Of a stretch of 64,000 nucleotides of DNA, positions 1-11,103 are shown piece by piece. Location: NCBI RefSeq assembly GCF_009671205.1, contig NZ_CP045309.1, positions 5,146,001 to 5,210,000 on the forward strand, written 5' to 3'. Positions within the stretch are counted from its first letter, which is position 1; each line of letters begins with the position of its first letter. This DNA comes from Micromonospora terminaliae. Lineage in GTDB: Bacteria; Actinomycetota; Actinomycetes; Mycobacteriales; Micromonosporaceae. The position numbers were made by a program, and so were the translations under genes. The notes beneath the pieces were generated by a model. The model searched no databases. It was not told the origin of the DNA and saw only the letters and a list, made by a program, of their open reading frames with translations.

Positions 1-447
1 CGCCCGCCGGCGTACGCTCCGGCTGGCGATCCCGGCCAGTGCCGGACCGCGCCACAGCGCCAGCGCCGCGCGGTAGTGCTGGCGCGCCTCCGCGGGCCGG
101 CCGGCGCCGACCGCGGCCCGGCCGGCCTCCACCCCGCGGGCGAACATCTCGGCGTCGAGGTCGTCGGGCTCGATCCGGACGCCGTAGCCGACCGGATCGG
201 TGATGATGATCTCCCCGGGAGGCCCGAGCGTCGCCAGGCGCTGCCGCAGTCGCGACACGCAGATCTGCAGCTGCGTCCGCGCGGTGGCCGGCGGGCGGTC
301 CTCCCAGACCGCGTCGATCAGCTCCTCGACGGGCACGATCCGACCCGCACGCAGCAGCAGCATGGCGAGCACCGTCCGGTCGCGACCGGCGGTGACGGTG
401 ACCTCGCCGCCGCCTGTCCGCAGCGGCCCCAGAATCGCGAACCGCAT
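1..447 (-). CDS. SARP-family transcriptional regulator, N-terminal part (runs off the left edge)
   Basis: This frame has no stop before the window edge and gives 149 residues starting MRFAILGPLRTGGGE. The first ~95 residues fit the OmpR-like winged-helix DNA-binding domain of SARP/AfsR regulators (FAILGPL start, RTVLAMLLLRAGRIV, ELIDAVWEDRPP, QLQICVSRLRQRL, GYGVRIEPDDLDAE). A bacterial transcriptional activation domain follows (ALWRGPALAGI). Such proteins activate secondary-metabolite or developmental genes by binding direct repeats near promoters. The ATG at 447 gives the canonical SARP N-terminus. It is transcribed away from the fumarase gene. Whether NB-ARC or TPR domains follow, as in AfsR, lies outside the window. 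The family is clear; the target is unknown. Confidence 0.85.
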   Translation of the reverse strand, partial: MRFAILGPLRTGGGEVTVTAGRDRTVLAMLLLRAGRIVPVEELIDAVWEDRPPATARTQLQICVSRLRQRLATLGPPGEIIITDPVGYGVRIEPDDLDAEMFARGVEAGRAAVGAGRPAEARQHYRAALALWRGPALAGIASRSVRRRA

Positions 448-719
448 CTACGCCCCCGCACGCCCTCCTGTGCAACTTCCAGCAGCGTAGCCCGACGGTC
501 ACGGAACGCCCCGGACAGACGATAGCGAGGTGATAGCGGATCGACAGCACCGGCCCGGAGACTGGGCGCGGTTGTCGATGACGGCATCCGACGGGGGCGG
601 TGCGCCCGCCCGGGCCTCGCGCCGGGGCGGGCGCACCGATGTCGGTGGGCCGCCGTCCGTGACGCGTAACGCACACGCTCCGGCATTCGCCGGCGAACCC
701 GACCTGACCGACCACATGG
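448..719. other. Intergenic stretch upstream of the SARP gene
   Basis: This gap separates the SARP gene, which reads left from 447, from the fumarase terminator. It should hold the SARP promoter. The only structure I see is a repeated GATAGCG motif (GATAGCGAGGTGATAGCG) at about 520-537. Two half-sites 11 bp apart are the kind of direct repeat SARP regulators bind, so autoregulation is possible, but this is inference. I find no convincing gene in the rest. Confidence 0.3.
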
Positions 720-759
720 GACAGGGGCGCCGGGTGGGATCCCACCCGGCGCCCCTGTC
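720..759 (-). terminator. Perfect 40-bp palindrome, fumarase terminator
   Basis: Bases 720-739 (GACAGGGGCGCCGGGTGGGA) are the exact reverse complement of 740-759, giving a 20-bp stem in RNA. It lies 14 bp beyond the stop codon of the fumarase gene, the expected place for a factor-independent terminator. There is no U-tract, which is common for actinobacterial terminators. Confidence 0.75.
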
Positions 760-773
760 GCGTACGTCGGAAC

Positions 774-2441
774 TCAGCGCCGCCCGACGGTGAGCACCGG
801 CTTGGTGACCTCGGCGAAGAAGTCCTCGCCCTTGTCGTCGACCACGATGAAGGCCGGGAAGTCCTCCACCTCGATCTTCCAGACCGCCTCCATGCCCAGC
901 TCGGGGTATTCGAGCACCTCGACGTGCTTGATGCAGTCCTGGGCGAGGCGGGCGGCCGGGCCGCCGATCGAGCCGAGGTAGAAGCCGCCGTGCGTCTGGC
1001 AGGACCGGGTGACCTGGGCGGAGCGGTTGCCCTTGGCCAGCATCACCATCGAACCGCCCGCCGCCTGGAACTTCTCCACGTAGGCGTCCATGCGGCCGGC
1101 CGTGGTCGGGCCGAACGAGCCGGAGGCGTAGCCCTCGGGAGTCTTGGCCGGGCCGGCGTAGTAGACGGCGTGATCGCGCAGGTACTGCGGCATCGGCTCG
1201 CCGGCGTCCAGCCGCTCGGCGATCTTGGCGTGCGCGATGTCCCGGGCCACCACCAGCGGGCCGGTCAGCGACAGCCGGGTCTTCACCGGGTATTTCGACA
1301 GCTCGGCGCGGATCTCGTCCATTGGCCGGTTGAGGTCGACCCGGACCACCTCGGAGCTGTCGAGCTGGGCGTCGGTGACGTCGGGCAGGTAGCGCGCCGG
1401 GTCGGTCTCGAGACGCTCCAGCCAGACGCCCGACGGGGTGATCTTGGCGACCGCCTGGCGGTCGGCCGAGCAGGAGACCGCGATGGCCACCGGGCAGGAC
1501 GCGCCGTGCCTCGGCAGCCGGACCACCCGCACGTCGTGGCAGAAGTAGCGCCCGCCGAACTGCGCGCCGATGCCGAAGTTGCGGGTCAGCTCCAGCACCT
1601 CGGCCTCCAGTTCGAGGTCGCGGAACCCGTGGGCGCTCATCGAGCCCTGCGTGGGGAGGGCGTCCAGGTACTTCGCGGAGGCGTACTTGGCGGTCTTCAG
1701 CGCGTACTCGGCGGAGGTGCCGCCGATGACGATGGCCAGGTGGTAGGGCGGGCAGGCCGCGGTGCCGATGAGGCGCAGCTTCTCCTCCAGGAACTGCATC
1801 ATCCGCGTGGGATTCAACAGCGCCTTGGTCTCCTGGTAGAGGTAGGACTTGTTGGCCGAGCCGCCGCCCTTCGCCATGAAGAGGAACTTGTAGGCGTCGG
1901 GGTGGCCGTCCGGGTCCTCGGCGTAGAGCTCGACCTGGGCGGGCAGGTTGCTGCCGGTGTTCCGCTCCTCCCACATGGTCAGCGGGGCGAGCTGGGAGTA
2001 GCGCAGGTTGAGCCGGGTGTAGGCCTGGTAGACACCGCGCGAGATCGCCTCGGCGTCGGTGCCGTCGGTGAGCACGTGCCGGCCGCGCTTGCCCATCACG
2101 ATCGCGGTGCCGGTGTCCTGGCACATCGGCAGCACGCCACCGGCGGCGATGTTGGCGTTGCGCAGCAGGTCCAGCGCGACGAACCGGTCGTTCGGCGAGG
2201 CCGCCGGGTCGTCGATGATCGCCCGGAGCTGGGCCAGGTGGGCCGGGCGCAGGAAGTGGGCGATGTCGTGCATCGCCTCGGCGGTCAGCGCGGTCAGCGC
2301 GGCGGGCTCGACGGTGAGGAACCGACGGCCACCCGGGCCGTTGACGACGTCGACGCCCTCATCCGTGACCAGGCGGTACTCCGTCTGGTCGGGTCCGGTC
2401 GGCAGCAGGGGGGCGTACGAGAAGGCGGCGGCACTGCTCAT
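774..2441 (-). CDS. fumA: Class I fumarate hydratase (iron-sulfur)
   Basis: A 555-residue protein, the usual length of class I fumarases. It interconverts fumarate and malate in the TCA cycle with an oxygen-sensitive 4Fe-4S cluster in the cytoplasm. The N-terminal alpha domain carries [15 protein letters not shown] (Cys about residue 107); two more cluster cysteines lie in [24 protein letters not shown]. The C-terminal beta domain shows [17 protein letters not shown] and [14 protein letters not shown]. The ATG at 2441 begins [20 protein letters not shown]; a longer reading upstream lacks family similarity. It stands alone, with a strong terminator behind it. Fumarate is also the end product of the homogentisate genes to the right, so the position may be meaningful. 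Confidence 0.93.
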   Translation of the reverse strand: MSSAAAFSYAPLLPTGPDQTEYRLVTDEGVDVVNGPGGRRFLTVEPAALTALTAEAMHDIAHFLRPAHLAQLRAIIDDPAASPNDRFVALDLLRNANIAAGGVLPMCQDTGTAIVMGKRGRHVLTDGTDAEAISRGVYQAYTRLNLRYSQLAPLTMWEERNTGSNLPAQVELYAEDPDGHPDAYKFLFMAKGGGSANKSYLYQETKALLNPTRMMQFLEEKLRLIGTAACPPYHLAIVIGGTSAEYALKTAKYASAKYLDALPTQGSMSAHGFRDLELEAEVLELTRNFGIGAQFGGRYFCHDVRVVRLPRHGASCPVAIAVSCSADRQAVAKITPSGVWLERLETDPARYLPDVTDAQLDSSEVVRVDLNRPMDEIRAELSKYPVKTRLSLTGPLVVARDIAHAKIAERLDAGEPMPQYLRDHAVYYAGPAKTPEGYASGSFGPTTAGRMDAYVEKFQAAGGSMVMLAKGNRSAQVTRSCQTHGGFYLGSIGGPAARLAQDCIKHVEVLEYPELGMEAVWKIEVEDFPAFIVVDDKGEDFFAEVTKPVLTVGRR

Positions 2442-2518
2442 GACGGAAAAGCCTAGGGCAGAGCCGTCGATCGGTGGCACCCGCCGGGTGCGTCCTGGGA
2501 CGCCGCTCTCACCCGGCG

Positions 2519-3967
2519 TCACTTGCCGTCGGCACAGAGTTCGTTCTTCGGGCCGCAGCTGCCCTGGCCGGTGGGGGGTCGCCAGGTGTCGCCCGGGTCC
2601 GGCGCGGGCACCGCGCCCTCGTCCGGCGGTGGCACCCCGGCGGCGCCGGCGCCCCAGCGGACGTACCCGATCTCCCGGCCCTCGCCGATGATCATGCCGT
2701 TCGGGCCGACCGCCAGGGCGTTGGCGGAGGTCCGCAACACGACCAGCTCCCGGCCGCTGCGCGGCTCGACCGCGATGAGCCGCGACGGCTTCTCCTCGGC
2801 GATCAGCGCCGCGTACGGGGTGAGCGCCGCCCCGGTCTTGCCGCCGGCCGGACGGGTCCACCCGGTGCGGTCGGCCGACAGCTCCCGGCCGATGATCGAA
2901 CCCTTGTCGGCGCTGCGCACCAGCGCGTAGCGGTCGTCGACGGCCAGCAGCTTCTCGCCCTCGGCGCCCACCTGGAGCAGCCGGCCGTCGTACGCGTCGA
3001 GCACCGCCTCACGCCCGTCCGGGGCGACCCCGATCACCACGTTGCGGGCGCCCTGCGGGTCCTCCCGCTGCACGCAGCCGGCGTAGTCCGCGGTCCGCAG
3101 GTTGACGCCGTTGCGCCGCCACACCTGCTGCCCGGTGGCCGGGTCGACGGCGGTGAGGACGAACTGGCAGGTGCCGTCGCGGGAGGTGGCGGCGATCCGG
3201 AGGAGCCGGCCGCCGACCACCGCGAGCCGCTCCTCGCGGCCGGGCTCGACGTTCTGGAGCACCCTGCCGGTGGCGGTGTCCACCACGTGCACCCGGTCGT
3301 CGACGGGGAAGCCGAGCAGCGGTGGGACCGACTCGGGCCCGGCCACCCCGCCGTCGATCCGCGTCGCACCCAGCCGCCGGGTGCCCAGCAGCTCCGGGTT
3401 GTCGGCGAGCACCCCGCTGTTCACGCCCGGCAGGAAGGAACTCCACAGCGGGGCGCTCCCCCGGGGATCCCAGGCGCGCAGCGTGCAGTCGGTGGGCCGC
3501 ACGCAGTACGCGTCGAGCAGCAGGTTCCGGTAGGTCCAGACCGCGATGGCCCGCTCGTCCCGGCGGCGCACCACGCCGGTGGCGGGGTCGAGCACCTCGT
3601 ACCCCTTGTCGAGGAGCTTGCCCACGGCGACGACCGGGGCCCGGTCGCTGCCGGCCACCGCCGCCCAGTCGGCCTTGCGCTCCCAGAGTTGCGTGCCGGT
3701 GGCCAGGCTGCGCGCCTCGACCCGGGTGCGCTGCTCGACGATGACGGTGTCGCCGGCGATGGTGACGCTCCGCGGGGTGCCGCCGACCCGCTGCTGCCAG
3801 ACCGGCTCCGGGTCGGCGAGCGGCTTGCTCCGGTCCATCCAGTCCCACATGGCGGGGAACGGGTTCCACACCCCGGTGGCGGCGAGCACGACCACGGTGA
3901 CGAGCCCCAGCAGCAACCAGCCGCGTACGCCAAGGCCCTTCACACCGCACACGGTAGCGACGACCAC
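2519..3967 (-). CDS. Membrane-anchored PQQ-like beta-propeller protein
   Basis: Up to 482 residues. One transmembrane segment near the N-terminus ([18 protein letters not shown]) is followed by an extracytoplasmic region with repeated beta-propeller signatures such as [24 protein letters not shown] and [11 protein letters not shown], as in PQQ-like/BamB-like domains. No enzymatic residues are evident, so a scaffold or binding role is more likely than dehydrogenase activity. Starts are uncertain: GTG codons occur at 3967, 3952 and 3943, and the one at 3943 (VKGLGVRGW) places the membrane segment at a typical distance. A second propeller of similar architecture lies at 8819-10069. The true function is unknown. 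Confidence 0.7.
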   Translation of the reverse strand: MVVATVCGVKGLGVRGWLLLGLVTVVVLAATGVWNPFPAMWDWMDRSKPLADPEPVWQQRVGGTPRSVTIAGDTVIVEQRTRVEARSLATGTQLWERKADWAAVAGSDRAPVVAVGKLLDKGYEVLDPATGVVRRRDERAIAVWTYRNLLLDAYCVRPTDCTLRAWDPRGSAPLWSSFLPGVNSGVLADNPELLGTRRLGATRIDGGVAGPESVPPLLGFPVDDRVHVVDTATGRVLQNVEPGREERLAVVGGRLLRIAATSRDGTCQFVLTAVDPATGQQVWRRNGVNLRTADYAGCVQREDPQGARNVVIGVAPDGREAVLDAYDGRLLQVGAEGEKLLAVDDRYALVRSADKGSIIGRELSADRTGWTRPAGGKTGAALTPYAALIAEEKPSRLIAVEPRSGRELVVLRTSANALAVGPNGMIIGEGREIGYVRWGAGAAGVPPPDEGAVPAPDPGDTWRPPTGQGSCGPKNELCADGK

Positions 3968-4024
3968 GCCCGCGCCGGCCCCCCGAACGGCCGTGTCGCG
4001 CCGCTTTTCCGGTCGGCCGGCGCG

Positions 4025-5862
<1,838 letters not shown>

Positions 5863-5872
5863 CACTGTCCGC

Positions 5873-6586
5873 GTGACCGAGCCTTCCCCCGCGTCTCCGC
5901 CGCCCGCCGGGCCCCCGCCCGCGGGCGGCGGCTTCGCGCCGCCGTCCGGGCCGTACGCGCCGCCGCGCCAGCACACCCCGCCCACCTACGCCGGGCTGCC
6001 CGCCTACCCCCCGCCACCCCCGGGGTACGCCCCGCACCCCGGCTTCGTGCCAGCCACGCTGGCCCCCAACGGGCAGCCGCTGGCCGGCTTCGGCGAGCGG
6101 CTGGTGGCCTGGCTGATCGACACCGCGGTGGCGAGCGCGGTGGCCATGGTCCTCTTCCTGCCGGTCGTCCTCTGGCTCTGGTTCCGGATGTTCAACGACA
6201 TGATGGTGGTCGCCCCGGACGGGACGGTGCCCGAGCCCGACCCGGCCACGATGCTGACCGACTTCTTCCTGCCGATGCTGCTGGCCGAGGCGGGACTGTT
6301 GCTGCTCATGTTCGTCTTCTACTGGCTCTACCACGTCGAGTACGCCCGCCGGACCGGCCAGACGCTCGGCAAGAAGGCCATGAAGCTGCGCATCGTCCCG
6401 CTCGACCCGACCGCGCCGCTGACCCGGGGCGTCCTCGGCCGGCGGTACCTCGTGGAGTTCGTCGCGGGCTCGCTCGTGCCCTTCGCCAACTACCTCGACG
6501 GGTTCTGGCAGCTCTGGGACAAGCCCTGGCAGCAGACCCTGCACGACAAGTTCGCCGGAACGGTCGTCGTTAAGGTTGTGCCGTGA
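5873..6586 (+). CDS. RDD-domain membrane protein, proline-rich N-terminus
   Basis: A 237-residue protein. Residues 1-60 are a Pro/Gly/Ala-rich cytoplasmic tail (SPPPAGPPPAGGG, YPPPPPGYAPHPGF). An RDD domain follows, beginning AGFGERLVAWLIDTAVASAVAMVLFLP and keeping GQTLGKKAMKLRIV, with a third segment before a C-terminal LHDKFAGTVVV tail typical of the family. RDD proteins are small integral membrane proteins, some proposed to act in ion exchange; no substrate is evident here. The GTG start lies 10 bp after hppD, and the stop overlaps the next gene by 4 bp (GTGA), so it is probably co-transcribed with both. Confidence 0.85.
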   Translation: MTEPSPASPPPAGPPPAGGGFAPPSGPYAPPRQHTPPTYAGLPAYPPPPPGYAPHPGFVPATLAPNGQPLAGFGERLVAWLIDTAVASAVAMVLFLPVVLWLWFRMFNDMMVVAPDGTVPEPDPATMLTDFFLPMLLAEAGLLLLMFVFYWLYHVEYARRTGQTLGKKAMKLRIVPLDPTAPLTRGVLGRRYLVEFVAGSLVPFANYLDGFWQLWDKPWQQTLHDKFAGTVVVKVVP

Positions 6587-7602
6587 GTGTGCAGCCCGGC
6601 TGGTACGTCGACCCCGCCGATCCCGAGACCCGCCGGTACTGGGACGGCGAGGGGTGGATCGGCGCGCCGATCCCGGTCGACGCCACCCCGCCCGACGGAC
6701 CACCGCCGCCCGAGCCGGCTCCCGCCGCCGCGCCGGCCCCTGCCGCGGCCACGCCGCAGCCGGGCCAGCCCGCCCCGGGCGGCCCGGCCGTCGGCCCCTA
6801 CCCGGGCTCGCCCGCCGGCGGCCCGGTCCAGCCGTGGCCGGGCCAGCCGACCCAGCCCGGCCCCTGGCCCGGCCAGCCGGGCCAGCCGGGCCCCTGGCCG
6901 GGACAGCCCGGCCAGCCGGGACCGTGGGCCGGTCGGCCCGGCCAGCAGGGGCCGCCGCCGGGCTGGCCGTACCCGGGGTGGCCCGGGCGCCCGCCGGCCC
7001 CGCGCCCGCACGGGCTGCCGCTCGCCTCGTACGGCGCCCGGCTGGTCGCCCGCCTCATCGACCTCGGCGTGGTGCTCCTGCTCAACGCCGTGGTCAACGG
7101 CTGGTTCGTCTGGCGCTACATCGAGGAGATCTCGCCGTACCTCCGCGAGTCGGTGCGGCGGTCGCTGGCCGGGGACACCTCCACCGAGGGGCTGCCCCAG
7201 CCGGGCGAGCAGGCCGCCGGGCTCCAGATCGCCATCCTGCTGATCGCCACCGCGCTCTGGTTCGCGTACGAGGTGCCGTCGATGGCGGCCCGCGGCCAGA
7301 CCTTCGGCAAGCGGCTCGTGGGCGTCCGCGCGGTGGCGGTCGAGGCGGACCAGCCGCTCGGCTTCGGCCGGGCCACCCGCCGCTGGAGCACGCTCGGCCT
7401 GCCCACCCTGCTCTGGTACTGCTGCGGCCTGGGCCTGCTGCTCCAGTTCGTGGACGCGGTCTCCCCGCTGTTCGACCAGCCGCTGCGCCAGGCCCTGCAC
7501 GACAAGCGGGCGCAGACCGTCGTGGTCCAGCTCCCCCGCACCCGGCCCGACACCCGTACCACCCCGCGCGACCGCGCCAACCCCCCGGGAGACACCCCAT
7601 GA
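6583..7602 (+). CDS. DUF2510 plus RDD-domain membrane protein
   Basis: A 339-residue protein. Residues 3-35 match DUF2510 (QPGWYVDPADPETRRYWDG, then EGWIGAPIPVD), a short cytoplasmic module common at the N-termini of actinobacterial membrane proteins. Residues 40-140 are Pro/Gly-rich with repeats of the type GQPGQPGPWP. An RDD domain follows (GARLVARLIDLGVVLLLNAVV, GQTFGKRLVGVRAVAVEA, ALHDKRAQTVVVQL). It overlaps the preceding RDD gene and the following aminotransferase gene by 4 bp each, indicating translational coupling. The two RDD proteins may work as a pair. No function is known. Confidence 0.85.
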   Translation: MSVQPGWYVDPADPETRRYWDGEGWIGAPIPVDATPPDGPPPPEPAPAAAPAPAAATPQPGQPAPGGPAVGPYPGSPAGGPVQPWPGQPTQPGPWPGQPGQPGPWPGQPGQPGPWAGRPGQQGPPPGWPYPGWPGRPPAPRPHGLPLASYGARLVARLIDLGVVLLLNAVVNGWFVWRYIEEISPYLRESVRRSLAGDTSTEGLPQPGEQAAGLQIAILLIATALWFAYEVPSMAARGQTFGKRLVGVRAVAVEADQPLGFGRATRRWSTLGLPTLLWYCCGLGLLLQFVDAVSPLFDQPLRQALHDKRAQTVVVQLPRTRPDTRTTPRDRANPPGDTP

Positions 7603-8702
7603 CCGACACCGGACGTCACCAGCCTCCGCTGCGGCTCACCCGCGCCGACCTGGACGCGCTGCCGAACTACGTGCCCGGGCGCAGCCCGGCCGACCTGGCC
7701 CGCGAGCTGGGCCTGCCGGAGGCCATCAAGCTGGCCAGCAACGAGGTCCCGTACGGGCCGCTGCCCGGCGTCGTGGAGGCGGTCGCCGAGGCCGTGGCCG
7801 GTTCGCACCGCTACCCCGACATGGGCGTGGTGGCGCTGCGGCAGGCCCTCGCCGAGCGGTACGGCGTGGACGCCGACCGGATCGCCACCGGCTGCGGTTC
7901 GGTGGCGCTGGCCGAGCACCTGGTGCGGGCCACCTGCCTGCCGGGCGACGAGCTGCTCTACTCGTGGCGGTCGTTCGAGGCGTACCCGATCATCGCGGCG
8001 ACCAGCGGCGCGACCAGCGTGCGGGTCCCGAACGACGCCGGCCACGGTCACGACCTGGCCTCGATGGCGGCGGCGGTGACGGACCGGACCCGGATGATCC
8101 TGGTCTGCAACCCGAACAACCCGACCGGCACGGCCGTCCGCAGGGCCGAGCTGGACCGCTTCCTCGACGCGGTGCCGGACGACGTGCTCGTGGTGATCGA
8201 CGAGGCGTACCGGGAGTTCGTCACCGACCCCGAGGTGCCGGACGGCCTGAGCTACCTGGACCGGCCGAACGTGGCGGTGCTGCGCACCCTGTCCAAGGCC
8301 TGGGGCCTGGCCGGCCTGCGGATCGGCTGGCTGATCGCCGAGCCGACCGTGGCCGCCGCGGTGCGCAAGGTGGTCACCCCCTTCTCCACCAGCATGGCCG
8401 CCCAGGCCGGCGCGCTGGCGGCACTCGCGCAGGCCGACGAGGTCGAGCGGCGCTGCGCGCTGGTCGTCGCCGAGCGGGACCGGGTCACCGAGGCGCTGCG
8501 CAAGTTCGTCCCGGACGTGCCGGACAGCCAGGCCAACTTCGTCTGGCTGCCGCTGGGCGACCGGGCCGTCGAGTTCGGCCGGGCGTGTGAGGCCCGCGGG
8601 GTGATCGTCCGGCCGTTCCCCGGCGACGGCGTGCGGGTCACCATCGGCACTCCGGCCGAGAACGACGCCTTCCTGGCCGCCGCGGAGGCCGCGCTGGCCT
8701 GA
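7599..8702 (+). CDS. hisC: Histidinol-phosphate/aromatic amino acid aminotransferase (HisC/Pat type)
   Basis: A 367-residue class I/II PLP enzyme. Signatures: KLASNEVPYGPLPGV near the N-terminus, VCNPNNPTGT, VVIDEAYREF, and RTLSKAWGLAGLRIGWL with the PLP lysine at about residue 233. The C-terminus carries GVIVRPFPGDGVRVTIG. HisC and the aromatic aminotransferase Pat cannot be told apart by family alone. There are no other histidine genes here, but it is coupled (ATGA overlap) to an operon that follows hppD, so a role in making 4-hydroxyphenylpyruvate from tyrosine is plausible. That reading is inference. The operon ends in a strong hairpin. Confidence 0.85.
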   Translation: MTDTGRHQPPLRLTRADLDALPNYVPGRSPADLARELGLPEAIKLASNEVPYGPLPGVVEAVAEAVAGSHRYPDMGVVALRQALAERYGVDADRIATGCGSVALAEHLVRATCLPGDELLYSWRSFEAYPIIAATSGATSVRVPNDAGHGHDLASMAAAVTDRTRMILVCNPNNPTGTAVRRAELDRFLDAVPDDVLVVIDEAYREFVTDPEVPDGLSYLDRPNVAVLRTLSKAWGLAGLRIGWLIAEPTVAAAVRKVVTPFSTSMAAQAGALAALAQADEVERRCALVVAERDRVTEALRKFVPDVPDSQANFVWLPLGDRAVEFGRACEARGVIVRPFPGDGVRVTIGTPAENDAFLAAAEAALA

Positions 8703-8710
8703 CGGCCCAG

Positions 8711-8753
8711 GTCCGGGGCCGGTCCGTCAACCCCCTACGGACCGGCCCCGGAC
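8711..8753. terminator. Bidirectional terminator hairpin between convergent genes
   Basis: GTCCGGGGCCGGTCCG (8711-8726) pairs perfectly with 8738-8753 around an 11-base loop. It sits 8 bp after the aminotransferase stop and about 65 bp beyond the convergent propeller gene. It can serve both directions. Confidence 0.75.
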
Positions 8754-8818
8754 GCCTCGACCGGCGAGATATAGGAACTTTAAGGGATTTTGTCCGTTTT
8801 GTCCAATAGCTTGCCTGG
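8754..8818. other. AT-rich spacer with TTTTGTCC direct repeat
   Basis: Bases 8768-8812 are strikingly AT-rich for this genome (ATATAGGAACTTTAAGGG). They contain TTTTGTCC twice, separated by one base (about 8789-8805). There is no coding potential. The spacer lies downstream of both flanking genes, so an ordinary promoter would be out of place. Confidence 0.4.
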
Positions 8819-10069
8819 TCAGGTCGCGGCCAGGAGGACCGGCTCGGCCATGAGGAAGTACCCCTGGTCGTCGTCGTCCGGCCGGGCCTCCTCGCGCAGC
8901 CGTTCCACCGCCACGTAGCCGTCCACCGCGTGCGCCCGGCCCGGCTTCCAGCCGGTCCCGTCCCGGCCGATGTCCAGGACGAACCGGGACCGCTCCGCCC
9001 CGGTGGTCGGGTCCAGCGTCACCAGTTCCCGTCGCTCGGTCAGCAGGTGCACCCGGCCGGGCTCGACCGCGAGGATCCGGGCCGCGCCCAGGTCGGCCCG
9101 GCGCCACAGCTCCTCCCCGGTCCGCGCGGACCGTCCGGTCACCACGCCACCGGCCGTCGACACGGCGTGCTCGCCGTCCAGCTCGGTGTCCGGGCCGTCC
9201 AGGGCGGGTGCGGCCACCGGCTCGCCCGCGCCGATCAGCCAGCCCCGGCCCGTCTCGTCGCTCCGGCCCGAGGTGCGCAGCCCTCGGCACGCCGAGTGCC
9301 CGTCCCGGCAGCCCACCGGCGTCACCACGAGCCGGTCCGGAGCGTCCGGCGGTCGCCAGCGGGTCCGTACCGCGCCGGTCGCGGCGTCCCGGAACTCGAC
9401 CGCGGCCGGCCCGGCGCAGGAGTCGACCCCGACCAGCTCGCCGGTGGCCGTGGTGCCCACGTCGGCGCGGCAGCCACGCGCCACCTCCGAGCGCCACAGC
9501 CGGCGGCCGTCCGCCAGCGCGTACCCACCGACCGCCCCGGGGCCGGCCGCCACCAGGACGGCGCGGCCGTCGGCGGCCCGGGTAACGTGCAGGCCGGCCG
9601 GGTCCCAGACCGTGGCGGCGTAGGTGCGGCGGGGCTTCGGCACCGCGCCCGGCTCCGGCCCGTCGGCCCGCCAGGCGACCCTCCCGGTACGCGCGTCCAG
9701 CGCCACCAGCTTCCCGTCGGACCAGCGGCTCACCACCGTGGTGCCGTCGGCCAGCACCCCGACGAGCTTGGCCGGCCAGCGGCGGTACGACCAGAACGGG
9801 GTGACCCGGTGCTTCCCGGAGACGGGCTGGTCGGCGTACACCTGGCGGGCGCCCGCGTAGACGCGGACGCGGCCGTCCACGACCAGCGGTGCCACCGGCA
9901 GCCGGCCGATCACCCCGGCCGGCGGGCTCGGCGCGGCCGGGTACGCGCCCCGGGCGACCGTCTCGACCTCGGCGGGCGCGAGGACCCGGAGGACCACGGC
10001 GGCCGACGCCGCGACGGCCAGCACCGCCACGACCGCCACCAGGATCCGCCGCCCCGCGGGCTTGCGCAT
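8819..10069 (-). CDS. Exported beta-propeller protein (PQQ-like repeats)
   Basis: A 416-residue protein with a signal anchor at residues 8-30 (ILVAVVAVLAVAASAAVVL) and an external region carrying propeller-like motifs: VALDARTGRVAWR, ADGRRLWRSEV, RSARTGEELWRRADL, VTLDPTTGAERSRF. Cysteines in GCRADVG, DSCAGP and GCRDGHSAC may form disulfides outside the membrane. It resembles the protein at 2519-3967 in plan but not in sequence detail. It stands alone, convergent with the aminotransferase operon. No catalytic motif seen; function unknown. Confidence 0.7.
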   Translation of the reverse strand: MRKPAGRRILVAVVAVLAVAASAAVVLRVLAPAEVETVARGAYPAAPSPPAGVIGRLPVAPLVVDGRVRVYAGARQVYADQPVSGKHRVTPFWSYRRWPAKLVGVLADGTTVVSRWSDGKLVALDARTGRVAWRADGPEPGAVPKPRRTYAATVWDPAGLHVTRAADGRAVLVAAGPGAVGGYALADGRRLWRSEVARGCRADVGTTATGELVGVDSCAGPAAVEFRDAATGAVRTRWRPPDAPDRLVVTPVGCRDGHSACRGLRTSGRSDETGRGWLIGAGEPVAAPALDGPDTELDGEHAVSTAGGVVTGRSARTGEELWRRADLGAARILAVEPGRVHLLTERRELVTLDPTTGAERSRFVLDIGRDGTGWKPGRAHAVDGYVAVERLREEARPDDDDQGYFLMAEPVLLAAT

Positions 10070-10161
10070 GCCGCACCTCCGCCCGGCACCCTACCCAGCG
10101 GCGGCCCCCGGACGCCGCGCGGCGTCATCCGCGCCGGGCCGGCGTGGGCGGCCTGGTCGGC

Positions 10162-10644
10162 TCAGGCGGCCTCGGCGGACCGGGTGGGCCCGACGGCCAG
10201 CGCCAGGTCGGCCAGGTCACGGCGGAGGGCGCCCTCCACCGCTCGGGCGGCCAGGCCGCCGAGGATCAGCGCCAGCACCCGCCCGTAGGGACGGGTCGGC
10301 ACGGCCTCGTGCTCGACGGTGACCTCCGTGCAGCCGCGCCGCCGGCGCTCGACGGTGCGCAGCGTCCAGGTGATCCGGTAGTCCGCGCCCGCGCCGCGCG
10401 AGCTGAGCACCAGCCGCGCCGGGGCGACCGCCTCGACCACCCGGAACTCCTCGGCCTCGGCGACGCCGTCGGGCCGGACCCGGGTCTCCCGCCAGCCGGT
10501 GCCGGGCCCGAAGTCGCCGGCGCTGAGGACGTCGACCGCGCCGACCGCGGACAACCAGTCGGCCCGCGCCGGGAGGTCGGTGAGGAGCCGCCAGACGTCG
10601 ACGTCCTGCGCTTCGATGAATGCGGAAACCGTCACCGTCGACAT
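10162..10644 (-). CDS. SRPBCC-superfamily (polyketide cyclase/START-like) protein
   Basis: A 160-residue protein beginning MSTVTVSAFIEAQDVDVWRL, with the alternating strand pattern of a helix-grip hydrophobic-cavity fold (VWRLLTDLPARADWL, RVVEAVAPARLVLSS, EVTVEHEAVP). Such proteins bind or modify hydrophobic ligands; this one looks like the actinobacterial CoxG/SRPBCC group without catalytic hallmarks. The ATG at 10644 is chosen because GGGAGGTGCC precedes it closely; a longer reading to 10716 lacks similarity. Neighbours give no clue to its ligand. Confidence 0.75.
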   Translation of the reverse strand: MSTVTVSAFIEAQDVDVWRLLTDLPARADWLSAVGAVDVLSAGDFGPGTGWRETRVRPDGVAEAEEFRVVEAVAPARLVLSSRGAGADYRITWTLRTVERRRRGCTEVTVEHEAVPTRPYGRVLALILGGLAARAVEGALRRDLADLALAVGPTRSAEAA

Positions 10645-10752
10645 GGCACCTCCCGTGTCGTCCACGGTACGGGCCGTCACCGGGTAAGGGGAGCCTTGCG
10701 GTGACATTTCCACCACCGGTGCCCCGACCGGGGCACCGGGCGCGGCGAGCGG

Positions 10753-10962
10753 TCAGGGACGGAAGGCATCACCCCGGATGGCGGCGACGAACGCCGTCCA
10801 GCCCGGTGGGCTGACCGCGAGCCCCGGACCGTGGGGGTCCTTCGAGTCGCGTACGCCCACCACGCCGTGCGCGGCGACCACGTTGGTCGCCACCTCGACG
10901 CAGAGGCCCTGATCGTTGGAGCGGCTGCTGGTGCGCCAGACGGCGCCGGTCAACTCGGTCAT
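10753..10962 (-). CDS. DUF397 small protein
   Basis: A 69-residue protein with the DUF397 pattern: WRTSSRSNDQGLCVEVA, then VGVRDSKDPHGPGLAVSP and W.AFVAAIR near the end. DUF397 proteins are usually encoded next to an XRE-family helix-turn-helix regulator and are thought to act with it (BldB-like/WhiJ-type systems). No such partner gene is adjacent here, so this is an orphan copy. AGGAAGG ahead of the ATG at 10962 supports the start. Confidence 0.88.
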   Translation of the reverse strand: MTELTGAVWRTSSRSNDQGLCVEVATNVVAAHGVVGVRDSKDPHGPGLAVSPPGWTAFVAAIRGDAFRP

Positions 10963-11050
10963 CGTCGCGGTCCTTCCTGTTCCACTCGGGTGCGCCCCGG
11001 CCCGCACCGCCGGGGCGTACGCAATCCGCGACGATCAACGGCGCAGGAAA

Positions 11051-11085
11051 CGTCCCCGGTCGCACAGCGGGTGCGACCGGGGACG
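11051..11085 (-). terminator. Terminator of the fahA operon
   Basis: CGTCCCCGGTCGCAC (11051-11065) pairs perfectly with 11071-11085 around a 5-base loop. It begins 18 bp past the fahA stop codon on the minus strand. Confidence 0.8.
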
Positions 11086-11103
11086 GAGAGTGAACAGGGC
11101 GAC

